Assembly (NCBI GenBank): GCA_011772495.1
Contig: WVZL01000029.1
Span: 23,930 to 87,929 of the forward strand
DNA length: 64,000 nucleotides
Direction: 5' to 3'
DNA from: Candidatus Aminicenantota bacterium
Lineage (GTDB): Bacteria; Acidobacteriota; Aminicenantia; Aminicenantales; Aminicenantaceae
Position 1 is the stretch's first letter, and each line of letters begins with the position of its first letter. The notes below the pieces were generated by a model. It did no database searches, was not told where the DNA came from, and saw nothing but the letters and a program-made list of their open reading frames with translations. Shown here piece after piece: positions 62,512 through 64,000 of the stretch. The translations under genes were made by a program, and so were the position numbers.

Positions 62512-62647
62512 TTTTTCTCGTTTGCTGAGTTTGTCTCGTTTATCTCGTGCTACTATTTTCCCTCAAAATTCTGTGGCCATACTCATCAATCTCTAATGAA
62601 TAGACTAGAAAAACTAGATAAACACGAAGAACCAAATAAACTATATT
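62511..62647. repeat. two oppositely oriented 9-nt repeat arrays between convergent genes
   Basis: At 62603-62647 units GACTAGAAA, AACTAGATA, AACACGAAG, AACCAAATA, AACTATATT follow each other. At about 62511-62552 the opposite-strand form appears (TCGTTTGCT, GAGTTTGTC, TCGTTTATC). The two arrays are roughly complementary and could fold into a long imperfect stem between the ends of cutA and the deacetylase gene, acting as a bidirectional terminator. Confidence 0.55.
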
Positions 62648-62650
62648 GGT

Positions 62651-63604
62651 TCAGAAATATTTGCGCTGGACTTTCTGGGCGACTTTTATGGTGTTGAGAT
62701 GGATAGACACAGTATCCTCGACCTCTCTGGCATATCCCCCAGCAAGGAAAATCGCCACCGGTAGGTGAAGCTTTCGAGCTTCCTCGATAACAATCCTGTC
62801 TCTCTCTTCAAGAGCTTGCATAGTCAGGTTCAAGTTTCCCAGTTGGTCGTGCTCATATGGATCGGCTCCAGCCAAGTAAAAGATGAGGTCCGGCTTGAAC
62901 TGTTGATAAAGGCGAGGGAAATGTTCGCGCAGCGAAGACAGATATTTCTCGTCTCCATCTCCTGACCAGAGCCCAACATCCACTGAGCTCGAAGGTTTTT
63001 CAGCAGGATAATTATCCATCTGGTGGATAGAAAAGGTGAAACCGTAATCCTTCTTGGACAGAATAAAAGAGGTTCCGTTTCCCTGATGAAGGTCGCAGTC
63101 GACCACCATGCCTCGCTCTATCTTTCCTTCCTGTTTCATCTTTTCCAAGGCTACGGCCACATCGTTAAAAACACAAAAGCCTTCTCCATGATCAGGAAAG
63201 GCATGGTGAAATCCACCCCCAAGATGAACAGCCACTCCATCTTTTAGAGCCATTTCAGCCGTCAGAATCGTTCCGCCGACAAAAAGCCAGGCAAATTTGG
63301 CCAGCTCCTTGGAATACGGCAGTTCCAAGGTCAAAACTTCAGAGTCTGACAGATTCCCAGTCTTCATTTTTTTCAGGTATTTTGAAGTATGAACTAAGAG
63401 AAGGTCTTTATCTTCAGCCGGCTGAGGAAGAATAAAATTTTCCTTTTTTACTCTAGAACGAAGGAGGGCTTCGTAGACAAGCCTGTACTTCAACACAGGA
63501 AAAACATGTTGTCCGAGGTCGACCCAATAGTCATCGCTGTATATGAACTTGAAGGGGAATTTCTTCCTCCGGAAAAATCTCAAAAGGTTCGAGAATCGAG
63601 CCAT
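62651..63604 (-). CDS. histone-deacetylase-family hydrolase
   Basis: 317 residues, arginase/deacetylase fold. Active site: GGGFHHAFPDHGEGFCVFND (catalytic His pair), zinc ligands in DCDLHQGNGT, Asp in AGADPYEHDQLG, and the Tyr of FLAGGYARE. Bacterial relatives act on acetyl-lysine, acetylpolyamines or as AcuC; with speD in the same window an acetylpolyamine substrate is conceivable but unproven. Confidence 0.92.
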   Translation of the reverse strand: MARFSNLLRFFRRKKFPFKFIYSDDYWVDLGQHVFPVLKYRLVYEALLRSRVKKENFILPQPAEDKDLLLVHTSKYLKKMKTGNLSDSEVLTLELPYSKELAKFAWLFVGGTILTAEMALKDGVAVHLGGGFHHAFPDHGEGFCVFNDVAVALEKMKQEGKIERGMVVDCDLHQGNGTSFILSKKDYGFTFSIHQMDNYPAEKPSSSVDVGLWSGDGDEKYLSSLREHFPRLYQQFKPDLIFYLAGADPYEHDQLGNLNLTMQALEERDRIVIEEARKLHLPVAIFLAGGYAREVEDTVSIHLNTIKVAQKVQRKYF

Positions 63605-63843
63605 GAAAGATAATAAATATCAAAAAAAGCTTAACACATCAATGGGATCAGGCCTTTACGAGTTTCATAATTTATGAAAGTCCTAAAAGGCTTTCCCAGG
63701 AAATTGATATCTATTTCCATTTAAAAATAAGGATATTATTTGGAAAAATGTCAAAACAATTCTTGATGTTTATCTGAAAATGAATTAATTTTTACTCTCG
63801 CAAAAATCATAGCCAAGATACCCTAAGAAGAAAGGAATCATCG
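63605..63843. other. intergenic region between the deacetylase and proline dehydrogenase genes
   Basis: 239 AT-rich bases with divergent genes on each side. No clear promoter pair or operator was found; AAGGAA precedes the plus-strand start. Confidence 0.35.
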
Positions 63844-64000
63844 ATGGGCTTAAAAGGATTTATTATTAATCTCGCTCCCACTCCCCTGGTCAAGCTTTTT
63901 GCCGGCCCTTATGTAGCCGGAGACAGCATTGAAGCAGCCGTCACCGCCGCCCAAAAGTTTTGGGAAGAAAGGCAGGTCTGCTCCACCATAGACCTTCTCG
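63844..64000 (+). CDS. proline dehydrogenase, 3' end outside window
   Basis: ATG at 63844 with AAAGGAA upstream; open to the last base. The 52 codons include LAPTPLVKLFAGPYVAGDSIE and KFWEERQVCSTIDLL, the N-terminal pattern of monofunctional PutA-like (PRODH) FAD enzymes (PYVAGDS...TIDLLGE). Would oxidise proline to pyrroline-5-carboxylate. Identified from a short piece, so moderately sure. Confidence 0.75.
   Translation, partial: MGLKGFIINLAPTPLVKLFAGPYVAGDSIEAAVTAAQKFWEERQVCSTIDLL

Noticed and set aside
1..64000. CRISPR array, tRNA or rRNA gene
   Set aside because: No regularly spaced repeats with unique spacers and no tRNA- or rRNA-like stretch was noticed in the intergenic DNA; a covariance search would be needed to exclude small RNAs.

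Overview
The window looks like a chromosomal segment of a Gram-negative-type, anaerobic, peptide-degrading bacterium. The reasons are SurA/PpiD-like and lipoprotein export, many secreted or cytosolic peptidases (M1, M14, isoaspartyl dipeptidase, M20, a proline dehydrogenase start), flavin/FeS electron-transfer modules, two sigma-54 activators and moderate GC with purine-rich ribosome binding sites. The gene style fits Acidobacteriota-related lineages such as Candidatus Aminicenantes, but that placement is an inference from gene content only. No rRNA, tRNA, CRISPR array or intact insertion sequence was seen.

Left part (1-16.4 kb): the end of a sigma-54 activator faces a secreted M1 aminopeptidase whose upstream DNA carries a near-consensus sigma-54 promoter. 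Glutamine synthetase and an Lrp/AsnC regulator diverge from a shared AT-rich control region, followed by speD. Then comes the most unusual block, 7144-16281. It has two NuoE-like subunits, two NuoF-like subunits (one fused to a GltD-type flavoprotein, one ending in a 2[4Fe-4S] domain), two NuoG/HoxU-like ferredoxin proteins and a stand-alone FMN glutamate-synthase-family protein. I read this as a multi-flavin, probably electron-confurcating or bifurcating NAD(P)H complex tied to amino acid metabolism.

Middle part (16.4-46 kb): mostly housekeeping and catabolism. A plus-strand run carries an M50 protease, trpS, scpA-scpB, ispH-rpsA-HU-HIT, an acyl-CoA dehydrogenase, a PpiD-like chaperone and an M14 carboxypeptidase. 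After a PlsC-like acyltransferase come iadA and an NhaC antiporter. The minus strand then holds a second sigma-54 activator with a small partner, and the classic ffh-rpsP-khpA-rimM-trmD-rplS-rnhB cluster, which ends in a TPR protein with a very long Glu/Lys-rich helix. accB-accC, an M48-like lipoprotein that has lost its first zinc histidine and carries a lectin-like tail, and an inositol-monophosphatase follow.

Right part (46-64 kb): an HlyD-type adaptor, an ABC ATPase and a Yip1 membrane protein; miaA-hflX; a TPR/SLH lipoprotein; pgsA; and a minus-strand polysaccharide locus with a polyprenyl-phosphate sugar transferase, four GT4 glycosyltransferases and an unusual radical-SAM protein. The end holds an M20 peptidase, cutA, a histone-deacetylase-family enzyme and the first 157 bases of a proline dehydrogenase gene.

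Scattered between genes are non-autonomous inverted-repeat elements of two related families (GGGGACGGTTCT... and GGGGTCAGGTCT...), and two places with 9-nt tandem repeats of an ACTAGATAA type.
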